A stretch of DNA of 64,000 nucleotides, taken from positions 1,472,001 through 1,536,000 of the forward strand of contig NZ_CP093337.1 of assembly GCF_022637395.1 (NCBI RefSeq), read 5' to 3'. The notes under the pieces were generated by a model that searched no databases, was not told the origin of the DNA, and was given only the letters and a program-made list of their open reading frames with translations. The position numbers and the translations under genes are program-made. Source of the stretch: Shinella sp. H4-D48. Its GTDB lineage: Bacteria; Pseudomonadota; Alphaproteobacteria; Rhizobiales; Rhizobiaceae. Shown here in pieces: positions 26,752-35,768 of this stretch. The stretch's first letter is position 1. Each line of letters starts with the position of its first letter.

Positions 26752-28752
26752 TCAGGTTGCGTCCGTCCTCGGCTGGTGCGCGAACCGTTCGGCGTGCTCT
26801 GCGAGCCAGCCGGGAATGTCAGCCGCATCCATCGGCCGGGCATAGTGATAGCCCTGGGCCTGGCGGCAGCCGAGGGTTTGCAGCATGCGCGCCTCTGCGG
26901 CGTTTTCCACGCCCTCCACGACGATGTCGATGGAGAGCGCCTTGCCGATGCCGATGAGGGCGGAGATGAGGGTCTGGTTCTGCCGGCTCGTCTCGATGCC
27001 GCGCACGAAGCTGCGGTCGATCTTCAGCCGGTCGATGTGCAGGCTGACGATGTAGGCGAGGGAGGAATGGCCCATGCCGAAATCATCGACGGCGAGGCGA
27101 AAACCGGCGGCTTCCAGCCGGGCAAGCTCAGCGCCTGCGGCCTGCGTGTCGAGCGTCGCTTCCTCGGTGATCTCGATCTCCATGCGCGACGGCGGCACGT
27201 CGTGCTGCTGCGCAATGTCGATGAGGAGACGCGAAAGCGTGTCGCCGGAAAATTCGCGGGGCGAAACGTTGATCGCCACGGCGGCGTCCGGCAGGCCATA
27301 ACCGGGCAGGGCCTGGAGCAGGCGGGCGGCACGTGTCGCGACATAGGCGGTGAGAGCGGTCGACATGTGTAGGGCCTGCGCGGCACGCACGATATCCGGC
27401 GGACTGACCGCGCCGAGTTCGGCATGGGTCCAGCGCAACAGGGCCTCGAAGCCCGTCACACGGCCGCCGTCCAGTTCCACCTGCGGCTGGAAGAACACCT
27501 TCAGCATCTGTTTTTCGAGGGCTTCGGCCAGCGTCGCCTCGATGAGACGCTGGCGTTCGATACGGGCTTTCAGCAGCGGGTTGAAAAGGCTGAGCTTGCG
27601 GCGACCGCCAGCCTTGGCGGCGTAAAGCGCGATGTCGGCGCTGGCAAAGAGCGCCTCGGCGGTCTCGCCGTGTGTCGGATAGAGTGCCAGGCCGGCGCTG
27701 GCGCCGACGGTGACTGAACGCTCCCCGATGACGATGGGCTCACCGGCAAGCCGGATGATCTCCTTGCCGATCAAGCGTGCGCGCGCTTCGGCACCCGGAC
27801 CTTCGATGATGACGGTGAACTCGTCACCGCCCAGACGTGCCACCATGTCTTGCGCGCCGGTCAGGCCGGTCAGACGACTGGCGATTTCGGTCAGGACTGC
27901 ATCGCCCACGCCATGGCCCATCGTATCGTTGATCGCCTTGAAGCGGTCGAGGTCGATGGTCAGCAGGGCGAGCGTATCGGTTGGACGGAGATCGGTGAAT
28001 GCCTTGCGCAGCCGGTTGTTGAAGAGTGTGCGGTTGGCGAGTCCCGTCAGCGGGTCCGTGTTCACAAGAGAGGAAAGCTGCTGATTGGACTGCTTGATTT
28101 CCGCATTGGCATCCGACAGCGATGCGGCGAGCGCAATGGCATTCAGGCGGTCCATCTGGCTGCGGATGAACACCCGTTCGCTGACCTGGCTTGTGCGGAA
28201 CATCACCAGGCCGAACAAAGCCGTGTCGGCGGCGATGACCAGTGACGAGGGGGTGCCGATCGCAAGAAGTGTGGCAAAGGTCGCAAGGACAGGCGGAACG
28301 GCGAACACCATTGTGGTTCGGCTATAGGCCGCGCTCTGCATCATGGCACCGGCGCAGATGCCGCAGATGATGAAGACCACATAGGGGTTGAGCCCGCCTT
28401 TACCGATCACCGTTCCCAGGAAAGGCGTCAGGGCCCATGTCAGCCCGCCTGCGAGCGCTCCGAGCGACAGGATGTCGAGCGCCCGCTTCGGCCTTTCGAT
28501 CGCGATGTTGTTGCGTCGGATGACCCGCACCGCGATATAGCGGGCGAGGTTTACGGCGAAGATCGCGGCAAGCCAGTAGAGGACGCTGGTGTTCGGCGCA
28601 TCAAGCCACAGGACGGCAACGATCGTGACGGCGATGAAGCAACTGGCCGGCAGAGTCACGACGATGCCGTCCAGCACGGACATAGCCTGTGCGGACAAAA
28701 TCTGGTGTTTTGTGGCTTCATCGATCGGCGTCGGCCGGCTCGCATGCGTCAT
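26752..28752 (-). CDS. Membrane GGDEF-EAL protein (cyclic-di-GMP turnover)
   Basis: A 666-residue inner-membrane signalling protein. Several hydrophobic segments fill about residues 25-185. The GGDEF domain follows, with DxLTGLANR (DPLTGLANRTLFNN) and an intact RLGGDEF active site. The EAL domain has GFEALLRW, DDFGMGHSSL and the EGVEN motif, so both cyclase and phosphodiesterase activity are possible. There is no inhibitory RxxD site obvious five residues before GGDEF. The start is ATG at 28752; a GTG at 28806 would add 18 Arg-rich residues and lacks a ribosome site. Confidence 0.93.
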   Translation of the reverse strand: MTHASRPTPIDEATKHQILSAQAMSVLDGIVVTLPASCFIAVTIVAVLWLDAPNTSVLYWLAAIFAVNLARYIAVRVIRRNNIAIERPKRALDILSLGALAGGLTWALTPFLGTVIGKGGLNPYVVFIICGICAGAMMQSAAYSRTTMVFAVPPVLATFATLLAIGTPSSLVIAADTALFGLVMFRTSQVSERVFIRSQMDRLNAIALAASLSDANAEIKQSNQQLSSLVNTDPLTGLANRTLFNNRLRKAFTDLRPTDTLALLTIDLDRFKAINDTMGHGVGDAVLTEIASRLTGLTGAQDMVARLGGDEFTVIIEGPGAEARARLIGKEIIRLAGEPIVIGERSVTVGASAGLALYPTHGETAEALFASADIALYAAKAGGRRKLSLFNPLLKARIERQRLIEATLAEALEKQMLKVFFQPQVELDGGRVTGFEALLRWTHAELGAVSPPDIVRAAQALHMSTALTAYVATRAARLLQALPGYGLPDAAVAINVSPREFSGDTLSRLLIDIAQQHDVPPSRMEIEITEEATLDTQAAGAELARLEAAGFRLAVDDFGMGHSSLAYIVSLHIDRLKIDRSFVRGIETSRQNQTLISALIGIGKALSIDIVVEGVENAAEARMLQTLGCRQAQGYHYARPMDAADIPGWLAEHAERFAHQPRTDAT

Positions 28753-28860
28753 TCTCGGTCCCGGCCCACAGGCACTTCGTCGCGCCGCGATGGTGCGGCT
28801 GGCCACATAAGATTGTCTTAACGCCAGACGGTCAGAATCAGCGAGGATAGCTTAGGCTTT

Positions 28861-29454
28861 TCACTCGATGAGGTCGAAGGCGCGGAAGATCCAGCTCAGC
28901 TGGTAGGCGATGGCGGCGATGACGAAGGTGGCATGGAAGCGGCGGCTTGCCGTCCATGCCGCGATCAGGCAGAGCACGATGAAGGTAACGTTGCGAATGG
29001 GATATTCGTAGCCGAAGGACTCGAAGTAATCGATCCCCTTCAGCGCCGTGTCGAGCAGATCGACCGCGAAGACCATCGTGAAAACGCCAAAGAACCATTT
29101 GCGCCGCGAGAAGAAATAGTCCTCGTAGTCCTTGTAGTCGTCGAGCGTCGTCGGAAACAGCAGCACCGCCAGCATGAAGAACAGGCAGCAATAGCTGACG
29201 ACGAAGAGGTAGACGCCGAAATCGATGGGCGTCAGCACCTGAAGCCGGAACTCCCACCACCAGAAATGCAGGAGGTACAGGATCAGGAAACCCGCCCAGG
29301 CGAGATGGACGGGATAGGCCTTGGTCTTGCCGGGATGCTGGATGAAGAGGGCGATGCCGCTCAGGACACGCGCGAGGCTGAGACTGACGACCATGCCGAT
29401 GACCACGCGGATATGCGTGAACACGGCGGGGTCCGGTGGCATGTTATGGTCCAT
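28861..29454 (-). CDS. Hypothetical multi-pass membrane protein
   Basis: A 197-residue protein with five or so hydrophobic segments, for example VVIGMVVSLSLARVLSGIAL, LAWAGFLILYLLHFWWWEF and VYLFVVSYCCLFFMLAVLLF. Aromatic-rich loops (DYKDYEDYFFSRRKWFF) separate them. The start at 29454 has GGGAGG about 10 bases upstream. I recognise no characterised family; similar unnamed membrane proteins are common in rhizobia. It follows a thioesterase gene on the same strand with a 20-bp gap, so the two may be co-transcribed. Confidence 0.72.
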   Translation of the reverse strand: MDHNMPPDPAVFTHIRVVIGMVVSLSLARVLSGIALFIQHPGKTKAYPVHLAWAGFLILYLLHFWWWEFRLQVLTPIDFGVYLFVVSYCCLFFMLAVLLFPTTLDDYKDYEDYFFSRRKWFFGVFTMVFAVDLLDTALKGIDYFESFGYEYPIRNVTFIVLCLIAAWTASRRFHATFVIAAIAYQLSWIFRAFDLIE

Positions 29455-29474
29455 GCTGCCCCTCCCGAGGCTGT

Positions 29475-29861
29475 CTAGTCGCCGGGCACCGGCGTCGGCT
29501 GGCCCTGGCTGTCGAGCGCGACCATGACGAAGGTCGCGGCCGTCACCTTCTCCAGTCGCGTGGTGAGATAGCGCTGTGCCCATGCTTCGACCGACAGCGT
29601 GATGGAGGTGCGTCCGACGCGGGCGATATCCGTGTAGATGCTGAGCGTATCGCCGATCTTGACCGGCAGTTCGAAGGCCATTTCCCTGACCGCTGCGGTG
29701 ACGACGCGGCCGCGGGCGCGCTCGGCGGCGCGGATGCCGCAGGCAAGGTCCATCTGCGCCATGACCCAGCCGCCGAAGATATCGCCGGCTGCATTGGCGT
29801 CGCCGGGCATGGCGAGCGTGCGAAGGGTGAGCTGGCCGTTCGGGGTCTGCGTGTCGGTCAT
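29475..29861 (-). CDS. Acyl-CoA thioesterase, hotdog fold (YciA type)
   Basis: A 128-residue hotdog-fold thioesterase that hydrolyses acyl-CoA. The family motif is PGDANAAGDIFGGWVMAQMD (residues about 18-37), carrying the catalytic Asp. The mid-domain VTAAVREMAFELPVKIGD also fits YciA. The ATG at 29861 has GAGGAG 7 bases upstream and this length matches the family; longer readings upstream are Arg/Pro-rich and not credible. It probably shares a transcript with the downstream membrane protein gene. Confidence 0.9.
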   Translation of the reverse strand: MTDTQTPNGQLTLRTLAMPGDANAAGDIFGGWVMAQMDLACGIRAAERARGRVVTAAVREMAFELPVKIGDTLSIYTDIARVGRTSITLSVEAWAQRYLTTRLEKVTAATFVMVALDSQGQPTPVPGD

Positions 29862-30145
29862 GCGGGCTCCTCTGCGTCTGACTTCCGGTCTAACCCATTG
29901 CGTGTGCGTACGAAAGAGGGGCGGCGGGTTCGCCGGACATCGCAAGCGGCGCGGCTTCGCGCCGCAAACCTTTCCTTTACCATGTTCGGCGAAAATCCCC
30001 TGGAAATGCAGGCGTGTCGGCCTGCGAGCCGGTTTTGCGGGAATGGGGTCCGAATCTGGACAAACGCCACCTGCACCATGACCGGACAAGAATGTGCGTA
30101 ACCGGGACCGCATCGTGCGACGACGGACGCCGGGCGGAAGTGACA

Positions 30146-31339
30146 ATGGGTATTGCGTTTGTATCACGTCTGCGCAGGCCGGTGGGGCTGCTTCTGATCC
30201 CGGCGTTTCTCGCCGCCTGTTCGGGCGGCCTGACGCCGCCCGACGATGTCGACAGCGTGGGTGTGAGCGCTGTCACGCCGACGGCCGAGATCGGCGACAC
30301 CGGTGGTGGTTCATCTTCCTACGGCATGGAAACGCCTGACATGGCCATGGCCGCGCCCGCGCGCCAGACGCGGCATCTGCCAAAGATCGACAGCGACGAG
30401 GCGATGGGCATCGGCGAGCCGGTGCAAGCGTCTTCCGGCATGCTGACCGTTCCCGAGGGCGGGGTGAGCATGGACGAGGGGCTGGGTGTCGGCCGCGTCG
30501 AGGGGCTTGCCGAGGCGCAGGCCAACGAGATCGCTGAGGGCAATGCGAGCCAGGTCGTCGTCGGCGGCATCGGCACGGACATGCCGCAGCAGGTGGGCGA
30601 GCCCGAGGCGATCCCGATGTCGGAGGCGGGCATGGAGGCCGAGGGCGACGGCTATCTGCGCGTGCCCGACAAGGCGACGACGCGAAAGCGCCAGTCCCAG
30701 CAGCAGTCGATGCAGGGCGAACAGGTCGCCTTCCTGCCGCGGCTCAACAATCCCATGCAGGTTCCCGAGACGATGGGCGGCATGCCGGCTTCCGAAAGGG
30801 CATGCCGGCAGCGGCTCCAGAAGCTCGGCGTGAAATTCCGCGACGTGCCACGCATCTCACGCGGACGTTCCTGCGGCATCGACTGGCCAGTCGAGCTTTC
30901 AGGGCTTTCCGGTGGAATCCAGATCAAGCCGGCGGCGCAGGTCAACTGCCAGATCACCGAAGCCTTCGCGCGCTGGGTGAAGGCGGAGCTCGTGCCGTCG
31001 GCGCGCATGCGCTACCTCTCGGGCGTCTCGGCCATCCACCAGATGTCGTCCTATTCCTGCCGAACGATGAATTCGCGCCGCGGCGCCGCCATGTCCGAAC
31101 ACGCCCGGGGCAATGCCATCGATGTCGGCAGGATCGTGCTGAAGAGCGGCAAGTCGATTGCCATCGAGCCGAAGGGCTTCTTCGCCTTCCGTGAGAAGGG
31201 GCTGCTCAAATCGGTGCGCGGCGACAGCTGCAAGTATTTCTCCACCGTGCTCGGCCCCGGCAGCGACCGCTACCACAAGGATCATTTCCATTTCGATCTG
31301 AGGGTGCGCAAATCGGGCTACCGGCATTGCAGCCTGTAG
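30146..31339 (+). CDS. Extensin-like domain lipoprotein
   Basis: A 397-residue secreted protein. The N-terminal signal ends in a lipobox (FLAAC, Cys about residue 24), so it is probably lipid-anchored in the periplasm. Residues about 30-210 are low-complexity and acidic. The C-terminal 180 residues form the extensin-like_C domain, with ACRQRLQKLGV, RGRSCGIDWP and a metal-type pattern SEHARGNAIDVG...DHFHFDL that resembles M15/LAS peptidases (His, Asp, HxH). A role in peptidoglycan trimming is inferred. The ATG at 30146 was chosen because it gives a complete signal peptide. Confidence 0.82.
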   Translation: MGIAFVSRLRRPVGLLLIPAFLAACSGGLTPPDDVDSVGVSAVTPTAEIGDTGGGSSSYGMETPDMAMAAPARQTRHLPKIDSDEAMGIGEPVQASSGMLTVPEGGVSMDEGLGVGRVEGLAEAQANEIAEGNASQVVVGGIGTDMPQQVGEPEAIPMSEAGMEAEGDGYLRVPDKATTRKRQSQQQSMQGEQVAFLPRLNNPMQVPETMGGMPASERACRQRLQKLGVKFRDVPRISRGRSCGIDWPVELSGLSGGIQIKPAAQVNCQITEAFARWVKAELVPSARMRYLSGVSAIHQMSSYSCRTMNSRRGAAMSEHARGNAIDVGRIVLKSGKSIAIEPKGFFAFREKGLLKSVRGDSCKYFSTVLGPGSDRYHKDHFHFDLRVRKSGYRHCSL

Positions 31340-31657
31340 GATAGCCGGACAAAAAAAGACCGGCGGGGCGCCGGTCTGAAAGGAATGTCACATTTCGATC
31401 GCCAGCGCCGGGGACCGGCGAGGGCGCATGCGGGCTTCCGCGGGGAAGCGGGCGGATCGACCGCCTAAAAGCTCCCTCAGGGTCGGGAGCGAGGCCTCTG
31501 TCTGACAGCGGGAACGGTGGGGTTGCGGGGTGCTGACCGTTCCTGTCGGCCTCGTGCAGACCATGGTTGAAATCGGTCACGGTTTGATGACAGTTGGCGC
31601 ATCTCAGCCGCGATTGTTTCGCGAGTCGCCCCTTTTCATTCCCGCCGGGAGAATTGC
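31340..31657. other. 318-bp structured intergenic region
   Basis: No credible ORF lies between the extensin-like gene and the TauE-type gene. The stretch holds a succession of inverted repeats (31358-31376, 31451-31465, 31471-31490, 31490-31554). The promoter and leader of the TauE-type gene must also be here; CGGGAGAA just before 31658 is its ribosome site. Confidence 0.6.
31351..31554 (-). ncRNA. Candidate small RNA with terminator, minus strand
   Basis: Read on the minus strand, GACCGGCG/CGCCGGTC (31358-31376) forms an 8-bp hairpin followed by TTTTTTT, a good intrinsic terminator. No protein gene on this strand runs into it. Upstream lie three more hairpins. The largest pairs 31490-31496 with 31548-31554, 31504-31507 with 31544-31547, and 31511-31518 with 31536-31543, 19 bp in total with bulges. 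The 5' end is not known and no RNA family is recognised. A leader structure for the plus-strand gene is the alternative. Confidence 0.4.
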
Positions 31658-32479
31658 ATGCCCCCCATCGCCGATCTTGTCCTGTTCGCGCTGGCGCTTG
31701 CCGCGGCGGGCGTCGTCTCCGGTCTTCTCGCCGGCATTTTCGGCGTTGGCGGCGGGGCAATCCTGGTGCCGGTCTTCTACCAGGTTTTCGGCTATCTCGA
31801 TGTGCCGGAGGCGGTGCGCATGCACCTGTCCGTCGGCACCTCCATCGCCATCATCGTGCCGACATCGATCCGGTCTTTCACGGCGCACCGCAAGCGCAGC
31901 GCCGTGGATATGGATCTCCTGAAGAGCTGGATCGTTGCGCTGCCGCTCGGGGCGATCCTTGCCTCCATCATCGCTGCCTTCATTTCCAGCGTCGGGCTGC
32001 GCTTCGTCTTCGTCGGCATCTCGCTGCTCGTTGCGCTGCGCATGCTGTTCAATCGCGAGACCTGGCGGATCGGCGATACGCTGCCGGGCGGCATCGCCCG
32101 GCAGATCGCCGGGGTGGTCATCGGCACGCTTTCGGGCCTGATGGGCATCGGCGGCGGCGTGCTCAACAATACCTACATGACTTCGTTCGGCCGGCCGATC
32201 CATCAGGCGGTCGCGACCTCCTCGGGCGTGGGCGTGCTGATCTCCATTCCCGGCATCTTCGGCTATATCTGGGCTGGCTGGGGCGTGCCCGGCCTGCCGC
32301 CCGGATCGACCGGCTTCATCAACTGGATCGCCGTCGCGCTGATCGTGCCGATCGCGCTCGTCGTTACGCCGTGGGGCGTGCGGCTGGCGCATGCCATGAG
32401 CAAGCGGCAGCTCGAGACGGGCTTCGGCATTTTCCTCATCCTCGTTGCGCTTCGCTTCCTCTACAGCATCTACGGCTGA
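31658..32479 (+). CDS. TSUP-family membrane transporter (TauE/SafE type)
   Basis: A 273-residue inner-membrane protein with about eight hydrophobic segments. The two family repeats are visible as LLAGIFGVGGGAILVPVFY near residue 27 and GTLSGLMGIGGGVLNNTYM near residue 160. Members export sulfite, sulfoacetate or similar organosulfur anions, but the substrate here is unknown because no sulfur genes flank it. GGGAGAA precedes the ATG. It is monocistronic, with an ABC exporter starting 92 bp on. Confidence 0.9.
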   Translation: MPPIADLVLFALALAAAGVVSGLLAGIFGVGGGAILVPVFYQVFGYLDVPEAVRMHLSVGTSIAIIVPTSIRSFTAHRKRSAVDMDLLKSWIVALPLGAILASIIAAFISSVGLRFVFVGISLLVALRMLFNRETWRIGDTLPGGIARQIAGVVIGTLSGLMGIGGGVLNNTYMTSFGRPIHQAVATSSGVGVLISIPGIFGYIWAGWGVPGLPPGSTGFINWIAVALIVPIALVVTPWGVRLAHAMSKRQLETGFGIFLILVALRFLYSIYG

Positions 32480-32571
32480 GAGATTTTTTCGCCAAGCCGG
32501 GTGAAAACCGGCTAAGGACGCGCCATATAGGGTGTCCTTCCGCATGAATTTTCCCTTGTCCGGACCATCCC

Positions 32572-33498
32572 ATGGCGCCCATCGTTTCCATTCGCAATCT
32601 CACCAAGAGCTATGCCTCAGGGTTCCAGGCGCTGAAAGGCGTCGACCTCGACATCGAGGAGGGCGAGATTCTCGCGCTGCTCGGACCGAACGGTGCTGGC
32701 AAGACGACGATGATCTCGATCATCTGCGGCATCGTCACGCCGAGCGGCGGCACGGTCACGGTCGGTGGACACGACATCCTGCGCGATTTCCGCCAGACAC
32801 GCTCCGTCATCGGCCTCGTGCCGCAGGAACTGACGCTCGATTCCTTCGAGACGGTCTGGAACACGGTGGCCTTCTCGCGTGGCCTGCACGGCTGCAAGCC
32901 CGACCCGGCGCTGATCGAGCGGATCCTGAAAGACCTCTCGCTCTACGACAAGAAGGACACGATGCTGCGCCACCTTTCGGGCGGCATGCGCAGGCGCGTC
33001 CTAATCGCCAAGGCGCTGTCCTACGAGCCGAAGGTGCTGTTCCTCGACGAGCCGACCGCGGGCGTCGACGTGTCGTTGCGCAAGGACATGTGGCACCTCG
33101 TCGAGCGGCTGCGCGCCTCCGGCGTCACCATCATCCTGACCACGCACTATATCGAGGAGGCCGAGGAGATCGCCGACCGGATCGGCGTGATCAACCACGG
33201 CCAAATCCTGCTCGTGGAGGAGAAGAAGGCGCTGATGGCCAAGCTCGGCCGCAAGCAGATGACGGTGGAGCTCGCCGAGCCGGTGACAGCCATTCCCGAC
33301 GCGCTGTCGCCTTTCGGGCTGGCGCTGTCGGGTGAGGGCACGCGCCTCGTCTATGAATTCGATTCCTCCGGCGAGCGGACCGGCATTTCCTCGCTGCTGT
33401 CGGCCCTGTCGCATTGCGGGCTGAGGGTCAAGGACATCTCCACCGAGCAGAGTTCGCTGGAAGACATCTTCGTGGAGCTGGTGGGAGAGGGTAAATGA
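32572..33498 (+). CDS. ABC exporter ATP-binding protein (ABC-2 / NodI-like)
   Basis: A 308-residue ATPase. Walker A is GPNGAGKTT, signature LSGGMRRRV, Walker [13 protein letters not shown], and the switch region is [10 protein letters not shown]. The C-terminal 80 residues form the usual small regulatory tail of drug/polysaccharide exporters. It overlaps the permease gene by ATGA, so both subunits are made together. Substrate cannot be told; the family includes NodI, CcmA-like and drug exporters. Nodulation genes are absent here, so NodI itself is unlikely. Confidence 0.92.
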   Translation: MAPIVSIRNLTKSYASGFQALKGVDLDIEEGEILALLGPNGAGKTTMISIICGIVTPSGGTVTVGGHDILRDFRQTRSVIGLVPQELTLDSFETVWNTVAFSRGLHGCKPDPALIERILKDLSLYDKKDTMLRHLSGGMRRRVLIAKALSYEPKVLFLDEPTAGVDVSLRKDMWHLVERLRASGVTIILTTHYIEEAEEIADRIGVINHGQILLVEEKKALMAKLGRKQMTVELAEPVTAIPDALSPFGLALSGEGTRLVYEFDSSGERTGISSLLSALSHCGLRVKDISTEQSSLEDIFVELVGEGK

Positions 33499-34256
33499 AC
33501 TTCGAGGCGATCAAATCCATCTATGCGTTCGAGATGGCGCGCACCCGCCGCACGCTGCTGCAGAGCATCGTGTCGCCCGTCATCACCACATCGCTCTATT
33601 TCATCGTGTTCGGCGCGGCGATCGGCTCGCGCATGCAGGAAGTGGAGGGCGTTTCCTACGGCGCCTTCATCGCGCCCGGCCTCATCATGCTGACGCTGCT
33701 CAACCAGTGCATCGGCAACGGCTCCTTCGGCATCTATTTCCCGAAGTTCACCGGCACGATCTACGAGATCCTGTCCTCGCCGATCTCGATGATCGAGATC
33801 GTTATCGGCTATGTCGGTGCCGCGGCGACGAAGGGGCTGATCGTCGGTACGATCATTCTCGTCACCGCCTCGTTCTTCGTCGACATTTCCATACAACATC
33901 CCTTCATGATGGTGCTGTTCTTCGTGCTGACGGCGGTTACGTTCAGCCTGTTCGGCTTCATGATCGGCATATGGGCGAAGGATTTCGAGCAGCTGAACCT
34001 GTTCCCCATGCTGATCGTGCCGCCGCTCGTCTTCCTCGGCGGTAGCTTCTATTCGATCGACATGCTGCCGCCCTTCTGGCAGACGGTCAGCCATTTCAAT
34101 CCGGTGCTCTACCTCGTGTCAGGCTTCCGCTGGAGTTTCTACGAGATCGCCGATGTCAGTCCGCTCGTCAGCCTCGTAACGGTGCTGGGATTCCTGATTG
34201 TCTGCCTGTCGATCACGGCCTGGATCTTCAAGACTGGGTACAAGCTGAAGAATTGA
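33495..34256 (+). CDS. ABC-2 type exporter permease
   Basis: A 253-residue inner-membrane permease with six hydrophobic segments. Family marks are [18 protein letters not shown], the [19 protein letters not shown] loop, and the conserved end region [21 protein letters not shown]. It starts within the stop of the ATPase gene and forms the pore of the same exporter. A GC-rich hairpin follows the stop at 34264-34281. Confidence 0.92.
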   Translation: MNFEAIKSIYAFEMARTRRTLLQSIVSPVITTSLYFIVFGAAIGSRMQEVEGVSYGAFIAPGLIMLTLLNQCIGNGSFGIYFPKFTGTIYEILSSPISMIEIVIGYVGAAATKGLIVGTIILVTASFFVDISIQHPFMMVLFFVLTAVTFSLFGFMIGIWAKDFEQLNLFPMLIVPPLVFLGGSFYSIDMLPPFWQTVSHFNPVLYLVSGFRWSFYEIADVSPLVSLVTVLGFLIVCLSITAWIFKTGYKLKN

Positions 34257-34263
34257 ATTTACG

Positions 34264-34281
34264 GCCCGGCGCAAGCCGGGC
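34264..34281 (+). terminator. Possible terminator after the ABC exporter
   Basis: GCCCGGC-GCAA-GCCGGGC is a perfect 7-bp stem starting 8 bp after the stop. The downstream sequence TAGAGTTTG is only weakly U-rich, so termination efficiency is uncertain. Confidence 0.5.
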
Positions 34282-34387
34282 TAGAGTTTGTCCGTAGGCA
34301 CCGTCCTGCTTCACCACAAACAACAATGACACGCGCGGCCGGCACCGCCCGGCGCAGTGGTCTGATGTTGCAAGCGGAGGTTCTGCG

Positions 34388-34765
34388 ATGAATGACATCG
34401 CCGATCACGGTGTCCGGTTCGGACGAATAGCGGCCATGCTGCCGGTCAAGAACATGCCCGAGGCAGAGGCGTTCTACACAAATGTCCTCGGTTTCAGGAA
34501 AGTTTTCGAGAACGGAGATCCCGTCGGCTTCATGATCATGAAGCGGGATGCGGGCGAGGTGCATCTCACGTTGCAGCCTACATACAAGGCACCTGCCTTC
34601 AACGTGGCGCATCTTATTGTGGACGATGTGGATGCGTTGCATACGCTTTGCCAGACCCATGGCCTGCGCATCATCAAGAGCCTTCAGGAAAAGGACTACG
34701 GGCTGCGCGCCTTTGTTTTCGAGGATCCGGACGGCAACCGCATCGATGTCGGGCAGCCGATCTGA
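34388..34765 (+). CDS. VOC-family (glyoxalase/bleomycin resistance-like) protein
   Basis: A 125-residue two-module vicinal-oxygen-chelate protein. The first module starts IAAMLPVKNMPEAEAFYTNVLGF (shown here as its opening: residues about 17-39) and the C-terminal strand is FVFEDPDGNRIDVGQ, with the usual DPDGN turn and metal-ligand region. GGAGG lies 9 bases upstream of ATG. Substrate is unknown: glyoxalase, dioxygenase and antibiotic-binding members all share this fold. It is a single gene facing the aspartic protease gene. Confidence 0.85.
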   Translation: MNDIADHGVRFGRIAAMLPVKNMPEAEAFYTNVLGFRKVFENGDPVGFMIMKRDAGEVHLTLQPTYKAPAFNVAHLIVDDVDALHTLCQTHGLRIIKSLQEKDYGLRAFVFEDPDGNRIDVGQPI

Positions 34766-34815
34766 AAGCAGTGGGCACGGGGCGGCCTTGGCCGCTCCGT
34801 CCTGCCCGGCGGCAA

Positions 34816-35514
34816 TCAGTCCTTCAGCCGCAGTTCGTCGCGGGTGATCTCGATGGACCCGAGTGTTTCGAGGAAGCTCATGCCGAGCAGGCTCTGCTCC
34901 AGGCGACCCTCCTGCGCGACCATGCCGCGGATCGTCCCGCGCTGGATGGGCCCGATGGCGACCTGGCGCAGCGTGACGGGGGCGGCGAGCGCGCGGCCGT
35001 TGGCCGTCGAAACGTCGATGGAGAAGACCAGGTTGTCCGGGTTGATGCCGAGGCGCATGGCATCCGCATAGGACAGCACAACCGAGCTTGCTCCGGTATC
35101 GACCATCATGCGCAGTGGTGTGCCATCGATGGTGACATCCGTTTCGAAATGGCCCGACAGGCCCTTCTGGATGACGAGGATCTGTTCGCCGCTGGCATTG
35201 GTCGTGACGACCGCGCGGCCGGGAATGAGGCCCGCCGTCAGCCGGTTGCCGACGTCCTGCAGGTCGAAGCGGTAAAGATAGGCTGTCGCGAGCGCCAGGA
35301 TGAGCACGAGCCAGATGGCGGCCTGGCGCAGGCTTTCGCCCCATTGGCGGCGCCCGGCCAGAATGCCGGCCGCCATCATCGTGCCGATGGCCGAGAGCGT
35401 CACGAGGCGACCGAAATCGTCATTGGCGATGCCGAGCGTGCGGCCGCTGTCATGGTTGAGGATCAGCAGCGCAAGGCCGCCACCGAGAATGGCCAGAAGG
35501 ACGTAAAATCTCAT
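34816..35514 (-). CDS. Membrane-anchored clan AA aspartic protease (TIGR02281 type)
   Basis: A 232-residue retropepsin-like protein. Three hydrophobic segments at the N-terminus (about 1-95) anchor it in the inner membrane. The single-lobe protease domain follows with the active-site MMVDTGASSVVLSY (catalytic Asp about residue 138), so it must dimerise to be active. The closing part has LLGMSFLETLG, the family flap/interface motif. It overlaps the upstream DUF1289 gene by 4 bp and is therefore co-translated with it. Confidence 0.88.
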   Translation of the reverse strand: MRFYVLLAILGGGLALLILNHDSGRTLGIANDDFGRLVTLSAIGTMMAAGILAGRRQWGESLRQAAIWLVLILALATAYLYRFDLQDVGNRLTAGLIPGRAVVTTNASGEQILVIQKGLSGHFETDVTIDGTPLRMMVDTGASSVVLSYADAMRLGINPDNLVFSIDVSTANGRALAAPVTLRQVAIGPIQRGTIRGMVAQEGRLEQSLLGMSFLETLGSIEITRDELRLKD

Positions 35515-35732
35515 GCGTCGCCACGCTCCCTTGCCATGCGGGCGCGGCGGGTCTCGCGCCGCGGCTTGCGCTCGACGGTTTCAAGCCGCGCCGGAAGGGC
35601 GGCCATGATCGCGCGGCGCTCGTCGGATGTATAGAGCGTCCAGGCGCCGATTTCCTCGCGCGTGCGACCGCAACCGAAGCAGTAGCCGGTCACCATGTCG
35701 ATCGAACAGACGAGTATGCAGGGCGATTCCAT
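35511..35732 (-). CDS. DUF1289 domain small Cys-rich protein
   Basis: A 73-residue cytosolic protein. The DUF1289 pattern is SPCILVCSIDMVTGYCFGCG, with four Cys likely to bind a metal, followed by TREEIGAW and a basic Arg-rich tail. Function is unknown; family members are small, often encoded next to unrelated enzymes. It has an ATGA overlap with the aspartic protease gene. Confidence 0.88.
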   Translation of the reverse strand: MESPCILVCSIDMVTGYCFGCGRTREEIGAWTLYTSDERRAIMAALPARLETVERKPRRETRRARMARERGDA

Positions 35733-35768
35733 CGAAACTCCAGATATGTCCGCTCCTATATCGGCAGC

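Noticed and set aside
31206-31760. A 184-codon minus-strand frame over the structured intergenic region.
   Set aside because: Arg/Pro-rich composition and overlap with two real genes; the hairpins and terminator suggest RNA rather than protein.
32572-34256. NodI/NodJ identity for the ABC-2 exporter.
   Set aside because: Similar fold, but no nodulation genes or nod-box-like sequence are nearby; the substrate cannot be assigned.
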